A stretch of DNA of 64,000 nucleotides from Agromyces agglutinans (GCF_009647605.1 NZ_WJIF01000001.1:107655-171654), one strand, 5' to 3'; positions 37,464-45,430 are shown, counted from the stretch's first letter. Notes: generated from the sequence alone by a model not told the origin. Program-made: numbers and translations.

Positions 37464-38336
37464 TCAGGACGCGCTGCGTTCCACGGGCAGCCACAGCTCG
37501 CAGGTCGCCCTGCTGAAGTCGGCGGATCGCTCGAGCACGGCGACGATCGACGGGCCGGACCGCAGGCGCCAGGGGTTCGACGGGAACCAGTCGGTCGCCG
37601 TCGCGGCCCAGGCGGACTGCAGGGCTCCCGGGTACGGGCCCTCCGTGCGGAACACCGCCCACGTGCCGGCCGGGACCTCGATCACGTCGAGGTCCGCCGG
37701 GACGGCGGTGGCGCCGCCCACCGCCACCCCGTGCAGGTAGGTCAGCTCGCTGCCCTCCGTGTAGTCGGGGTCGACGTCTGCGCTCACCTGGAGCAGTCCG
37801 GTGGGCTCGGTGTCGCCCAGCTCCTTCAGGCGAGCGTGCTCCTCCGGGGGCAGCGAGGCGATGTGCGCCTGGATGTGCGGATTGGCGCCCTCGTGGATGA
37901 GCGGCACGCGGGCGGCGTGGCCGATCAATCGGAAGGCCGGTCGATCGATGATCCGGGTGTCCATCGGAGTGTTCCCTTCTACGGTCAGGCGGAACCTGAG
38001 TTGCGGTTGCGTACGAAGGGGACCGCCGCTCCGGCGCACCTCGGCCGGGCTCACACCGTGCACCGAGCGGAAGGCTCGGTTGAACGCCTCCGTCGAGCCG
38101 TAGCCGTATCGGATCGCGATGTCCAGGAGTTGGCCGGTGCCGAGCACCTCGGCTGCCGCCACGGCCATCCGCCGGCGCCGGATGTACTCCGACAGCGGCA
38201 TCCCAGCCAGCGACGAGAACATCCGTCGGACGTGGTACTCGGTCGTGCCGAGGCGGCTCGCCACGTCGGCGACGTCGATCTCCTCGACGAGGTGCTGCTC
38301 GAGGTATTCGACCAGTCGGTTCAGTACGGCGATCAT
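37464..38336 (-). CDS. AraC regulator with GyrI-like effector domain
   Basis: 290-aa regulator. Two AraC helix-turn-helices occupy residues 8-105 (DVASRLGTTEYHVRRMF and DIAIRYGYGSTEAFNRAFR). A GyrI-like/BmrR-type small-molecule domain covers about 125-290. It resembles Rob/SoxS-type multidrug responders. It overlaps the TetR gene by ATGA, so the two regulators are co-translated. Confidence 0.88.
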   Translation of the reverse strand: MIAVLNRLVEYLEQHLVEEIDVADVASRLGTTEYHVRRMFSSLAGMPLSEYIRRRRMAVAAAEVLGTGQLLDIAIRYGYGSTEAFNRAFRSVHGVSPAEVRRSGGPLRTQPQLRFRLTVEGNTPMDTRIIDRPAFRLIGHAARVPLIHEGANPHIQAHIASLPPEEHARLKELGDTEPTGLLQVSADVDPDYTEGSELTYLHGVAVGGATAVPADLDVIEVPAGTWAVFRTEGPYPGALQSAWAATATDWFPSNPWRLRSGPSIVAVLERSADFSRATCELWLPVERSAS

Positions 38337-39034
38337 GGGTTCCCTTCTGCATCCAGCTTCGGGGCCGCCCGCCGATCGGACCCGACTTTCGCGGTTCGAT
38401 GCGATCGGGTCGATTGGGTGGCGAAGCGAGCCGCGATCGTGGTCGCCGCCTCCTCGACCGCAGTGCGGGTTCCTTCGTCATCGAGTGACCAGGTGCCGTG
38501 GACGAGGCGGGGCCAGAAGACCGAGCTCGCGATCATGCCGAGGAACTGCGTCGCCACCAGCATCGGATCGTCGACGGCAGCGGCTCCGGCCACGGTCTGC
38601 GCTCGGAGGTAGCGGTCGAGTGCCGCGAGCACGGGCAGGGTGCCGAAGTCGAACGTGCGCTCCCGCAGTTCGGGGAAGCGCGGCGACTCCGCGATGATCG
38701 TGCGGATGAACTCGGCGATGCCCGGGCGCGCCAGGAGTTCGGTGTACGCGAGCCCCAACTCCACCAGTCCCGCTCGGAAGTCGCTCGTCACCGGCTCGAC
38801 CAACGCGGCGTCCGGTGCGTCGCCGACGGCGAGCACGGCCGCCTCGAACAGTGCGGCCTTCGTGGGGAACTGCTTGAACAGGGTCGCCTTGGAAACGCCG
38901 GCGCGCTCGGCGACGCGCGCCAGCGAGGTGCGGTCGTAGCCGAACTCGAGGAATAACGGAGTGGCCGCATCGAGGATCGACGCGCGATTGGTCGAGGCGA
39001 CCTGGCGATGGTATTCGGAGAGTTCCCGTGGCAT
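38333..39034 (-). CDS. TetR family regulator
   Basis: 233-aa TetR repressor. HTH at residues 17-65 (ILDAATPLFLEFGYDRTSLARVAERAGVSKATLFKQFPTK); the C-terminal half has the AefR-like ligand domain. It is divergent from a DHFR-like reductase gene, and two matched palindromes lie in between, indicating autoregulation and control of the reductase. First gene of a TetR-AraC transcript. Confidence 0.88.
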   Translation of the reverse strand: MPRELSEYHRQVASTNRASILDAATPLFLEFGYDRTSLARVAERAGVSKATLFKQFPTKAALFEAAVLAVGDAPDAALVEPVTSDFRAGLVELGLAYTELLARPGIAEFIRTIIAESPRFPELRERTFDFGTLPVLAALDRYLRAQTVAGAAAVDDPMLVATQFLGMIASSVFWPRLVHGTWSLDDEGTRTAVEEAATTIAARFATQSTRSHRTAKVGSDRRAAPKLDAEGNP

Positions 39035-39051
39035 GGGGCCAGTATGCCACG

Positions 39052-39075
39052 GAGGTGAGTCGCTTGACTCGCCTC
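39052..39075. promoter_or_regulatory. TetR operator 1
   Basis: Inverted repeat GAGGTGAGTC-GCTT-GACTCGCCTC, one mismatch in ten, 18 bp upstream of the TetR start. Confidence 0.7.
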
Positions 39076-39094
39076 TCGGAGCGCGATACGTTCC

Positions 39095-39120
39095 TGAGGT
39101 GAGCCGATCGACTCACCTCA
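39095..39120. promoter_or_regulatory. TetR operator 2
   Basis: Palindrome with perfect 9-bp arms TGAGGTGAG / CTCACCTCA and a nearly symmetric 8-bp centre, 18 bp before the reductase start. It shares the GAGGTGAG half-site with operator 1. Confidence 0.75.
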
Positions 39121-39137
39121 AGCGAAGGAGCCGACCG

Positions 39138-39680
39138 ATGGCGAAGGTGTTCATACATGCGACGGTGACCCTTGATGGGTACCTGGCTGACGTGAACGGG
39201 GGAGTCGACTGGATGTTCGACGTCGAGACGGTGCCGGAGGACGAATCGGTCGTGACGAACGTCATGGCGGAGATCGGCGCCGTCGTCGGGGGAGCGAACC
39301 GCACGCAGACCATCGAAGACGGTGAGATTCCGTACGGCGGGATGCTGAAGGTGCCGGTGTACCTGATGACCCACAGCCCGCACGAGCCGGTCGAACACGA
39401 TGGCATCACCTACACGTTCGTCGTCGACGATCTCGCGCAGGCGATCGAGGCGGCTGAACATGCGGCGGGGGAGAAGTGGGTCAGCCTCCTCGGCGGCAGC
39501 ATCTCGAGGCAGTGCCTGCAGCTCGGTCTCGTCGACGAGATCCACCTCGACGTCGTGCCGATCCTGCTCGGCGAAGGCATCTCGCTGTTCGGCGGCCTCG
39601 GCATGCGCGTCGATCTCGAACGCCTCGAGACGTCGGCATTCGCGAGCGAGACGCACCTGCGCTATCGCGTGCGTTCGTAG
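39138..39680 (+). CDS. Dihydrofolate reductase-like (RibD C-terminal) protein
   Basis: 180-aa protein of the DHFR/RibD_C fold (YyaP-like). ATVTLDGYLADVNGGVDWM N-terminus, LLGGSISRQCL nucleotide region, and VDEIHLDVVPILLGEGISLF near the C-terminus. These are usually NADPH-dependent reductases of unknown substrate. The ATG follows GAAGGAG. Expression is expected to respond to the TetR regulator through two operators. Confidence 0.85.
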   Translation: MAKVFIHATVTLDGYLADVNGGVDWMFDVETVPEDESVVTNVMAEIGAVVGGANRTQTIEDGEIPYGGMLKVPVYLMTHSPHEPVEHDGITYTFVVDDLAQAIEAAEHAAGEKWVSLLGGSISRQCLQLGLVDEIHLDVVPILLGEGISLFGGLGMRVDLERLETSAFASETHLRYRVRS

Positions 39681-39701
39681 CCGGCGCGCCGGACGGAGTG
39701 G

Positions 39702-40655
39702 CTACCGGATCGCCGGTTCGGATCCGGACAGGAAGCTCACTCCCGTCAGCGTTTCGGAGGCGCTCCAGAGCGCGGCGCCGAGCGCGCGATCCTTCGCCGG
39801 CCGGGCGTACGGGACGCCGATCGCATGCGGGTTCCTGCGGGAGCCGATCGGCCCCCAGAAGAGGTCCGGCGTGACCTCGGTGCTGAGCGCCGCAGCGAGG
39901 ATACCGATGTCCGCGGGTTCCGGATCCCGGCCGATCGTCCTCGCGAGCATGCCCGTGACCACTCGCGTCACCGCCGACGGGTAGGTGGTGTGCAGCGGTG
40001 TCCGCGCCATGCCGGGGTGAGCGCCGAAGCTGCGCACCGCGCCGCCTGCTGTGACGAGACGACGATCGAGCTCGACGGCGAACACTGCGTTCGCCAGCTT
40101 CGACCGGATGTAGGCGCGCCCCGGCGAATAGCCCGACGGGTCATCCAAGCGGCCGAGATCCAGCTTGCCGTTCGGGTAGAGCGCCGATGACACGGTGACG
40201 ACTCGAGCGCCGGCCGAGGACTCGAGCGCGGGGAGGAGTCCGCCGGTCAGCGCGAAGTGTCCGAGGTGGTTGGTCGCGAATTGGAGCTCCGTGCCGTTCG
40301 CGTCTCGGCCGAAGGGCACGCTGCTCATCGCGGCGTTCAGCACCAGGGTCTGGATGGGCGCTTGGCCCACCTCGTCGGCGAATCGGCGGATGGAATCCGC
40401 ATCGGTGAGATCGAGGGCGACGACTTGGATGCGGGTGCGGGGGAGTCGGTGCGCGGCGAGCACCGAGTGTCGGACGACCTCGGCACGCTCGGTGTGGCGA
40501 GCGCCGATGTAGACGGTGGCGCCGCGTTCGGCGAGGGCGCGCGTGGTCACGGTACCGATACCGCCGGCACCGCCGGTCACGACGGCGCGGTGCCCACTCA
40601 GGTCCCGCGTCGTCGCAAGCGGACCGGTCAGTCTGGTCTGCACGTTCGTGGTCAT
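39702..40655 (-). CDS. SDR family oxidoreductase (retinol dehydrogenase-like)
   Basis: 317-aa short-chain dehydrogenase. GGAGGIG cofactor motif near residue 28, LNAA, VSSALYPNGK for the catalytic Ser, and YIRSK for Tyr-Lys. Substrate unknown. Divergent from a MerR regulator with a dyad between, so it is the probable MerR target. Convergent with the DHFR-like gene. Confidence 0.85.
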   Translation of the reverse strand: MTTNVQTRLTGPLATTRDLSGHRAVVTGGAGGIGTVTTRALAERGATVYIGARHTERAEVVRHSVLAAHRLPRTRIQVVALDLTDADSIRRFADEVGQAPIQTLVLNAAMSSVPFGRDANGTELQFATNHLGHFALTGGLLPALESSAGARVVTVSSALYPNGKLDLGRLDDPSGYSPGRAYIRSKLANAVFAVELDRRLVTAGGAVRSFGAHPGMARTPLHTTYPSAVTRVVTGMLARTIGRDPEPADIGILAAALSTEVTPDLFWGPIGSRRNPHAIGVPYARPAKDRALGAALWSASETLTGVSFLSGSEPAIR

Positions 40656-40662
40656 GCCTGCA

Positions 40663-40693
40663 CGGTAAACTCTGACGCCAGTGTCAAGGTCAA
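40663..40693 (-). promoter_or_regulatory. MerR-type promoter/operator of SDR gene
   Basis: Minus-strand TTGACC (40688-40693) and TTTACC/TTACCG (40663-40669), 18-19 bp apart. A dyad around TGAC-GCCAGT-GTCA lies in the spacer. The overlong spacer with a central dyad is the hallmark of MerR activation. Confidence 0.55.
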
Positions 40694-40706
40694 GCGCGGG
40701 GGTGTC

Positions 40707-41054
40707 ATGAGGATCGGCGAACTCAGCGAGCGGACCGGTGCGAGCCCCAGGTCATTGCGCTACTACGAACAGCAGGGGCTGTTGTCGTCGGAACGCAGCC
40801 TGAACGGCTACCGCGAGTACGCGTCCAACGCGGTCGCGACCGTGGAGACGATCCGAGCGCTCCTCGACATCGGTCTGCCGAGCACGCTCGTGCGCGAGGT
40901 GCTGCCCTGCACCGTGGGGGAGCGCGATGAATCGGCGTGCCCCGATCTCCTCGCGAAGATCGCCGAGCTGCGCGACGACGTGCAATCGAAGGCGGCTCGC
41001 CTGAACGCCGTGGAGGACTCGTTGTCGACGTACCTGGCGGCGAACGCGTCCTGA
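40707..41054 (+). CDS. MerR family transcriptional regulator
   Basis: 115-aa short MerR regulator. HTH IGELSERTGASPRSLRYYEQQGLL (3-27), wing RSLNGYREY, and a dimerisation coiled coil at about 78-112. One Cys pair (C68, C78) could sense an effector, but no metal motif is clear. Divergent from the SDR gene. ATG with GGGGGT upstream. Confidence 0.85.
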   Translation: MRIGELSERTGASPRSLRYYEQQGLLSSERSLNGYREYASNAVATVETIRALLDIGLPSTLVREVLPCTVGERDESACPDLLAKIAELRDDVQSKAARLNAVEDSLSTYLAANAS

Positions 41055-41102
41055 CCGAATCCGCGCGACCCGCCGCCTTCGTGGCGACTCGCGCCTACTC
41101 AG

Positions 41103-41282
41103 TCAATCTCCGTCGGCGCCGCCGGCGATATCCCCGGCTTCAACCGCGGACGGCTCCCATTCCTGGGCAACCGAGGCCGTCGAACCGCCGAGCGAGTCAC
41201 CGGCACGCAGCGAAGCCGCCTCGAGCGCCCGCTCGATCGCGAGGTCAGGCGTCGATTCGATCTCACGTTCGTTCAGGGACAT
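41103..41282 (-). CDS. Small acidic protein, 59 aa
   Basis: A 59-codon gene. The start ATG (41280-41282) has a GAGGAGGAG ribosome site 6-14 nt upstream and a TACTGT -10 box 31 nt upstream. The product begins MSLNEREIESTPDLAIERALEAA (first part of the chain), then becomes Gly/Ser/Ala-rich and ends GGADGD. It has no Cys, signal peptide or membrane helix. Function unknown. Codon use is high-GC3, like real genes here. Confidence 0.6.
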   Translation of the reverse strand: MSLNEREIESTPDLAIERALEAASLRAGDSLGGSTASVAQEWEPSAVEAGDIAGGADGD

Positions 41283-41312
41283 GGATGCTCCTCCTCGAGG
41301 GTCGTCGGGCCC

Positions 41313-41318
41313 ACAGTA
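41313..41318 (-). promoter_or_regulatory. -10 box of small-protein gene
   Basis: Minus-strand TACTGT, giving a leader of about 25 nt ending in the strong ribosome site. Confidence 0.4.
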
Positions 41319-41470
41319 TGCCTGCGCATGGCCGATCGTCCAGCTCTCGGTGCTGCCTCAGCCCAGTTGGACGTGAACTCGTCACCGACGACTGACCGCC
41401 TCAGGCGTTCCGAATGCAACCTTCGGCTGATGTCGGATTCGGGCGACGCCGTTCGTTGCGTCGGTGAAGA

Positions 41471-41489
41471 GCACCCAACGCGTGGGTGC
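41471..41489. promoter_or_regulatory. Palindrome upstream of reductase gene
   Basis: Perfect arms GCACCCA / TGGGTGC around ACGCG, 24 bp before the start codon. It could be an operator or a leader hairpin. Confidence 0.4.
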
Positions 41490-41512
41490 CGCAGTCATGG
41501 AGGACCGATCCG

Positions 41513-42124
41513 ATGAAGCTCACGACGATCACGCAGATCACGCTCGACGGGGTGACGCAGGGGAATGGCGGCCCAACGGTCGAGGACCGCAACGCGGGTT
41601 TCGAACGCGGCGGATGGGCGAGGGGAGCGGGTGACGACGCGACCCGCGATCACATCGCCGAGACGTTCGAGCGCGCTGATGCGTTCCTCTTCGGCCGTCG
41701 TACGTACGACATCCTGCACGACTTCTGGGGCACGATCGAGGACCTGAAGCGGCATCCGATCGGGGTGGCCTTGAACGCACGGCCCAAGTACGTGGCATCC
41801 AGCACGTTGACGGAACCGGAATGGTCGAACACGGAGGTCCTGGGAGATGACCTCTTCGCGGCGGTTACGGAGTTGAAGGCGAGCGCGGACGGTGAACTGC
41901 AGGTGCACGGAAGCAGCCGGCTCATCCAGTGGCTCCTGGAGAAGGACCTCGTCGACGAGATGGAGCTCATCATCGTCCCCGTGGTCCTCGGGCAGGGAGC
42001 CCGACTCTTCGCGGACTCAGGTCGCGATATCGCGATGAACCTGATCGAGTCGCGCTCCGATTCGAAGGGAGTGATGATCCAGACCTATCGGCCCGCTGGA
42101 CGCCCGCACTACGCGCAGTTCTGA
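41513..42124 (+). CDS. Dihydrofolate reductase-like protein (second copy)
   Basis: 203-aa DHFR/RibD_C-fold protein, distinct from the one at 39.1 kb. TQITLDGVTQGNGGP start, FLFGRRTYDIL cofactor segment, VHGSSRLIQWLLEKDLVDEMELIIVPVVLGQGARLF. Probably an NADPH-dependent reductase; substrate unknown. GGAGG lies upstream. A downstream NTF2-like gene is 59 bp away and may be co-transcribed. Confidence 0.85.
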   Translation: MKLTTITQITLDGVTQGNGGPTVEDRNAGFERGGWARGAGDDATRDHIAETFERADAFLFGRRTYDILHDFWGTIEDLKRHPIGVALNARPKYVASSTLTEPEWSNTEVLGDDLFAAVTELKASADGELQVHGSSRLIQWLLEKDLVDEMELIIVPVVLGQGARLFADSGRDIAMNLIESRSDSKGVMIQTYRPAGRPHYAQF

Positions 42125-42183
42125 TGGGCAGATGTTGTCGTATGCCGCCGATCCATTCACCCGCAGACGAGGACGAGTCCCCA

Positions 42184-42546
42184 ATGACTGATGCACCCCG
42201 CACCATCCATGAGGTCATGGACCGCTACAATCTGGCATTCCGATTGCACGACCCGACGATGCTCGAGGACCTGATCTCCGAGGAATGCGTCATCGAGGAC
42301 ACGTCCCCGGCTCCCGCCGGAGTCCGTCACGAGGGCCGTCGAGCGTGTCTCGCACGTTGGTCTGATCTCGCGGGTGACGCGGACCTGCAGTTCTCGCCTG
42401 AGCCCGCGGAGATGCTCGGCGACCTCGCGGTGGCGCCGTGGATCCTGCGTTGGGGGACCGGCCCACATGACTGGGTCTGCGGGGTCAACCTCATTCGCAT
42501 CCGCGACGGCCGGATCGTCGAGGCGCGCGGATACCTGAAGTCCTGA
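42184..42546 (+). CDS. SnoaL/NTF2-like protein
   Basis: 120-aa NTF2-fold protein (SnoaL-like). Pattern: IHEVMDRYNLAFRLHDPTMLEDLISEECVIED, then beta strands ending in VNLIRIRDGRIVEARGYLK. Could be an isomerase/hydrolase or a small ligand-binding protein. ATG at 42184 is taken; an in-frame ATG at 42142 would add 14 residues. Weak ribosome sites at both. Confidence 0.75.
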   Translation: MTDAPRTIHEVMDRYNLAFRLHDPTMLEDLISEECVIEDTSPAPAGVRHEGRRACLARWSDLAGDADLQFSPEPAEMLGDLAVAPWILRWGTGPHDWVCGVNLIRIRDGRIVEARGYLKS

Positions 42547-42632
42547 GGCCACCAGCGGCCGCTGCCGGCCGGGCGAACTCAGTGGGCGAAAGCGTTCGAC
42601 CCCTGAGCGGGATCGCTGGATCATGAACCTAT

Positions 42633-42667
42633 GAGGGGTGTCGGCCTCGATTGAGGCGGCGCCCCTC
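42633..42667. terminator. Terminator-like hairpin after SnoaL gene
   Basis: Stems GAGGGGTGTC/GGCGCCCCTC (with two G-U pairs) and GCCTC/GAGGC around GATT, one bulged G. No T-tract. Confidence 0.55.
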
Positions 42668-42781
42668 GCGGGTTCTCACGCGTGTCAACTGCCGAGTAAA
42701 CGCTGATCAGCGGCGAATGAGGGAAGCGGTGCTCGTTGCCGTTGCTGGCGAGGCCTTCCTCGGTTCGCCATTTGATCCGAC

Positions 42782-42795
42782 ATAATGTGCATTAT
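42782..42795. repeat. AT-rich palindrome ATAATG-TG-CATTAT
   Basis: Perfect 6-bp arms with a 2-bp centre, strikingly AT-rich in this genome and not next to any identified start codon. Confidence 0.5.
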
Positions 42796-42949
42796 CGGCG
42801 CGACGACTCAGGCAGGAGCGTGGTCTGCGTCGAGCGCCGCGCCAGGATCAACGAGTGCTCGCAGGCTCACTGCGAGCGCTCGGAACGGAATCGTGTCACA
42901 CGTCGGTACATCGCGGCATGTTCGTGAAGTGAGGAATCCACACAACCTA

Positions 42950-42967
42950 TTGACAAATCCGATTTGT
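42950..42967 (+). promoter_or_regulatory. -35 and ArsR operator
   Basis: Consensus TTGACA (42950-42955) overlaps a perfect palindrome ACAAATC-C-GATTTGT (42953-42967), 18 bp before the regulator's ATG. Binding there would block the promoter. Confidence 0.7.
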
Positions 42968-42985
42968 ACGTAAAAACTCAGTTGT

Positions 42986-43546
42986 ATGAAAGACGTCGCC
43001 TATCTCGATCGACTCGACCAGGCCGAGACGCTGCTGAAGCCGCAGCGGCTGACGATCCTCCGGGAGTTGGCCGTCCCCCGAACCTGCACCGAGGTGGCTG
43101 CGCGGCTCGACCAGAGCTCGCAGCGCATCTATTACCACGTCAAGCGTCTCGAGGCTGCCGGCCTCGTGCGCCTCGTCGCCGAACGCAAGGTTCGCGGTCT
43201 CACTGAGGGCTTGTACCAAGCGACCGCGCGCAAGTACTGGGTCTCTCCGGCGATCGTGAGTGAGATCCAAGGTGCCGCCAGGAGCGGCGACGACCACAAC
43301 CTCGCGCAGTTGCTCGATCTCTCCGAGCAGGTGCAGCGCGACATCGCGACGCTCGATCCCGACGCCGCCCGCCTGCCGTCGATCGGCATCTCGGGTGACG
43401 TTCGTGTTCGCCCCGAGCAACGGGAGGAGTTCATGCTTGCGTTGCGAGAGTCGCTCCAGGAACTGTTCACCCGGTTCGGCGGCGCGGAGGGCGACGCCTT
43501 CAAGCTGGCCGTCGCGTGCTACCCCGCGAGCGCCGGAGCATCATGA
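42986..43546 (+). CDS. ArsR-type HTH regulator
   Basis: 186-aa winged-helix regulator. HTH in LLKPQRLTILRELAVPRTCTEVAARLDQSSQRIYYHVKRLEAAGLVRLV (17-65), then a long C-terminal domain without ArsR metal cysteines. Similar to YdfF/ArsR regulators that accompany SRPBCC proteins. First gene of a four- or five-gene transcript, with a palindromic operator on its own promoter. Confidence 0.83.
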   Translation: MKDVAYLDRLDQAETLLKPQRLTILRELAVPRTCTEVAARLDQSSQRIYYHVKRLEAAGLVRLVAERKVRGLTEGLYQATARKYWVSPAIVSEIQGAARSGDDHNLAQLLDLSEQVQRDIATLDPDAARLPSIGISGDVRVRPEQREEFMLALRESLQELFTRFGGAEGDAFKLAVACYPASAGAS

Positions 43547-44358
43547 GCGAGACACTCACGCTCGTCGTGCGGGCGGATGCCACGATCGACAAGGCCTTCT
43601 CCGCCCTCACCGACAGGGCAGCCCTGACGCAATGGCTCTCGGAGTTCGCCGACGTCGAACTCCCGAACCGGTACCGGTTCTGGGGGCGATTCATCCCAGA
43701 CGGCGATGAGCCGAGGCAGACCCTGTCCTCGGCGACCGACCGCTCGATCAGGTTCCGTTGGGACCTCGACAATACGGCGACCGACGTGTCCATCGCGCTA
43801 GAACCGCTGGACGCGCTCGCGACGAGCATCCAAGTGACGCAGTCCGGCTTCGACCCGGCGAGCGAAGGGCCGCTCGGCCAGTTGCAGACGTTCTGGGCCC
43901 TCGCCCTCGCCAACCTCGTCGACCTGCTCGAGGAACGTGAGGTCACTCCCCGAGCCGATCTCACGAGTAACGAACTCAGCGCCGAGGTGATGATCGCCGC
44001 GCCGGTCGATGCCGTGTTCGAATCACTGGTCTCCTCGGAGAAGGTGAGCGCGTGGTTCGGTGCCCCACTCGAGATCGAGCCGCGCGAGGGCGGTCGATTC
44101 GGCTACGGACGGATCGTGGAATTCGCCCCCGAGCGGCGGATGTCCGTCGACTTCGCCGGCATGGGCACGGTGACCTGGGAGCTCGAAGGCTCGGGCGGAC
44201 GAACCCGCCTGACCATCAGCCAGAGCGGGTTCGACCCCGACCGGCCTCCGTACGCCGCGTGGATGGGCGTGCTCAGCGGCATCGCCGAGCTGCGTCGGTT
44301 CCACGAACTACCCGACTGGCGGCCACTCTGGCCCTTCGAGGAAGCGAGTCCATCATGA
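43543..44358 (+). CDS. Tandem SRPBCC (AHSA1-like) protein
   Basis: 271-aa protein with two SRPBCC/AHSA1 domains, about 1-130 and 145-265. Both halves repeat the motif (V/L)T(Q/I)SQSGFDP, showing internal duplication. Such folds bind hydrophobic ligands. It overlaps the ArsR gene by ATGA and the next gene by ATGA, so it is tightly coupled. Confidence 0.82.
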   Translation: MSETLTLVVRADATIDKAFSALTDRAALTQWLSEFADVELPNRYRFWGRFIPDGDEPRQTLSSATDRSIRFRWDLDNTATDVSIALEPLDALATSIQVTQSGFDPASEGPLGQLQTFWALALANLVDLLEEREVTPRADLTSNELSAEVMIAAPVDAVFESLVSSEKVSAWFGAPLEIEPREGGRFGYGRIVEFAPERRMSVDFAGMGTVTWELEGSGGRTRLTISQSGFDPDRPPYAAWMGVLSGIAELRRFHELPDWRPLWPFEEASPS

Positions 44359-45056
44359 CCACCGCAGCCCGCCCCATCCGCTCATCGACGTCCACGCGCA
44401 TCCTTCTCCTCTGCGCCGCCGTCGGCTCACCCCTGTTCGTCGTCACGGTCTTGGTCCAGGCGGCGACCCGGTCCGGGTTCGATGCTCGGATCCACGCCCT
44501 CAGCATGCTCGCGCTCGGCGATCTCGGCTGGATCCAGACGACCAATTTCGTCCTCAGCGGAGCACTCGTCATCGCCTCCGCATTCGGGTTCCGGCGCGCG
44601 CTCTCCCCAGGTCGAGGCCGCACTTGGGGCCCCATCCTGATCGCGCTGTTCGGGCTGGGCCTGGTGTGGGGCGGCGTCTTCCCGACCGACGCGGCTCTCG
44701 GCTTCCCCGCCGGCGCACCGAGCGGTGTGCCCGAACCGTCACTCACGGGAACCCTCCACAACCTCTCCCCCATGCTCATCGCGACCGCGCTCATCGCGGC
44801 GTGCCTCGTGCTGGCGCGACGCTACGGCGGTCTCAAGCGGCGTGGCTGGATGGCCTACTGCATCGCGACACCGGTCGCGTACTTGGTGCTGGGGTTCGTC
44901 GCGTTCCCGCTCGAGGACTTCCGCTGGGTCCTCGCCGGAGGAGCCGTGATCTGGTTGTGGCCGGCGGTGATCGCCCTCGACCTGCTTCGGGAGACGCCGA
45001 GCGCGGCATCGGAGGCGGTCACGTCATCCGAACCTGCTGCGGAGGCCCGCGCATGA
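44355..45056 (+). CDS. DUF998 membrane protein
   Basis: 233-aa integral membrane protein with about six hydrophobic helices. The DUF998 pattern IHALSMLALGDLGWIQTTNFVLSG and GTLHNLSP is clear. Function unknown. Four-base overlaps with both neighbours. Confidence 0.82.
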   Translation: MTTAARPIRSSTSTRILLLCAAVGSPLFVVTVLVQAATRSGFDARIHALSMLALGDLGWIQTTNFVLSGALVIASAFGFRRALSPGRGRTWGPILIALFGLGLVWGGVFPTDAALGFPAGAPSGVPEPSLTGTLHNLSPMLIATALIAACLVLARRYGGLKRRGWMAYCIATPVAYLVLGFVAFPLEDFRWVLAGGAVIWLWPAVIALDLLRETPSAASEAVTSSEPAAEARA

Positions 45057-45415
45057 ACTCCACCAAGCCGTCGACGCCCGACCAGTTCTTCGCGGGGCTG
45101 CCATCCGGTGCGAAGGTCGCGCTCGAGCGGCTCCGAGCCGTCATCCGGACCGCGGTGCCCGAGGCCGAAGAGGTGCTCGGCTACGGCATTCCGACCTACC
45201 GACTCGCTGGGAAACCGCTCGTTTCCCTCGGCGCGGCTTCGAAGCACCTGAGCCTCTACGTGATGGACACGGCGTTCGCCGACACGCATGCCGAACGCCT
45301 CGCGGGATTCGACGCTTCAGGAGGGGCCATCCGGTTCACGCCGGCCGCTCCCCTCCCTGCTGACCTGGTGCAGTGGGTTGTCGAAGAGCGTGTCCGGGCA
45401 GTGACTGCGGCGTGA
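45053..45415 (+). CDS. DUF1801 (YdhG-like) protein
   Basis: 120-aa cytosolic protein of the DUF1801/YdhG fold: LERLRAVIRTAVPEAEEVLGYGIPTYRL and GGAIRFTPAAPLP. Function unknown. Last gene of the ArsR-led operon, ending 15 bp from the convergent DUF1990 gene. Confidence 0.82.
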   Translation: MNSTKPSTPDQFFAGLPSGAKVALERLRAVIRTAVPEAEEVLGYGIPTYRLAGKPLVSLGAASKHLSLYVMDTAFADTHAERLAGFDASGGAIRFTPAAPLPADLVQWVVEERVRAVTAA

Positions 45416-45430
45416 TCGCGGCGCCGGCGC

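Larger units (their letters stand above)
42547..42985. other. 439-bp non-coding gap with hairpin and palindromes
   Basis: No convincing gene. It holds a hairpin (42633-42667), an AT-rich palindrome (42782-42795) and the ArsR promoter/operator (42950-42967). The rest is featureless and its base composition is less GC-rich than the flanks. Confidence 0.7.

Noticed and set aside
42736..42973. Two short plus-strand frames (62-63 codons) in the 42.5-43.0 kb gap
   Set aside because: No ribosome site, atypical codon use and they run into the ArsR promoter; treated as chance frames.
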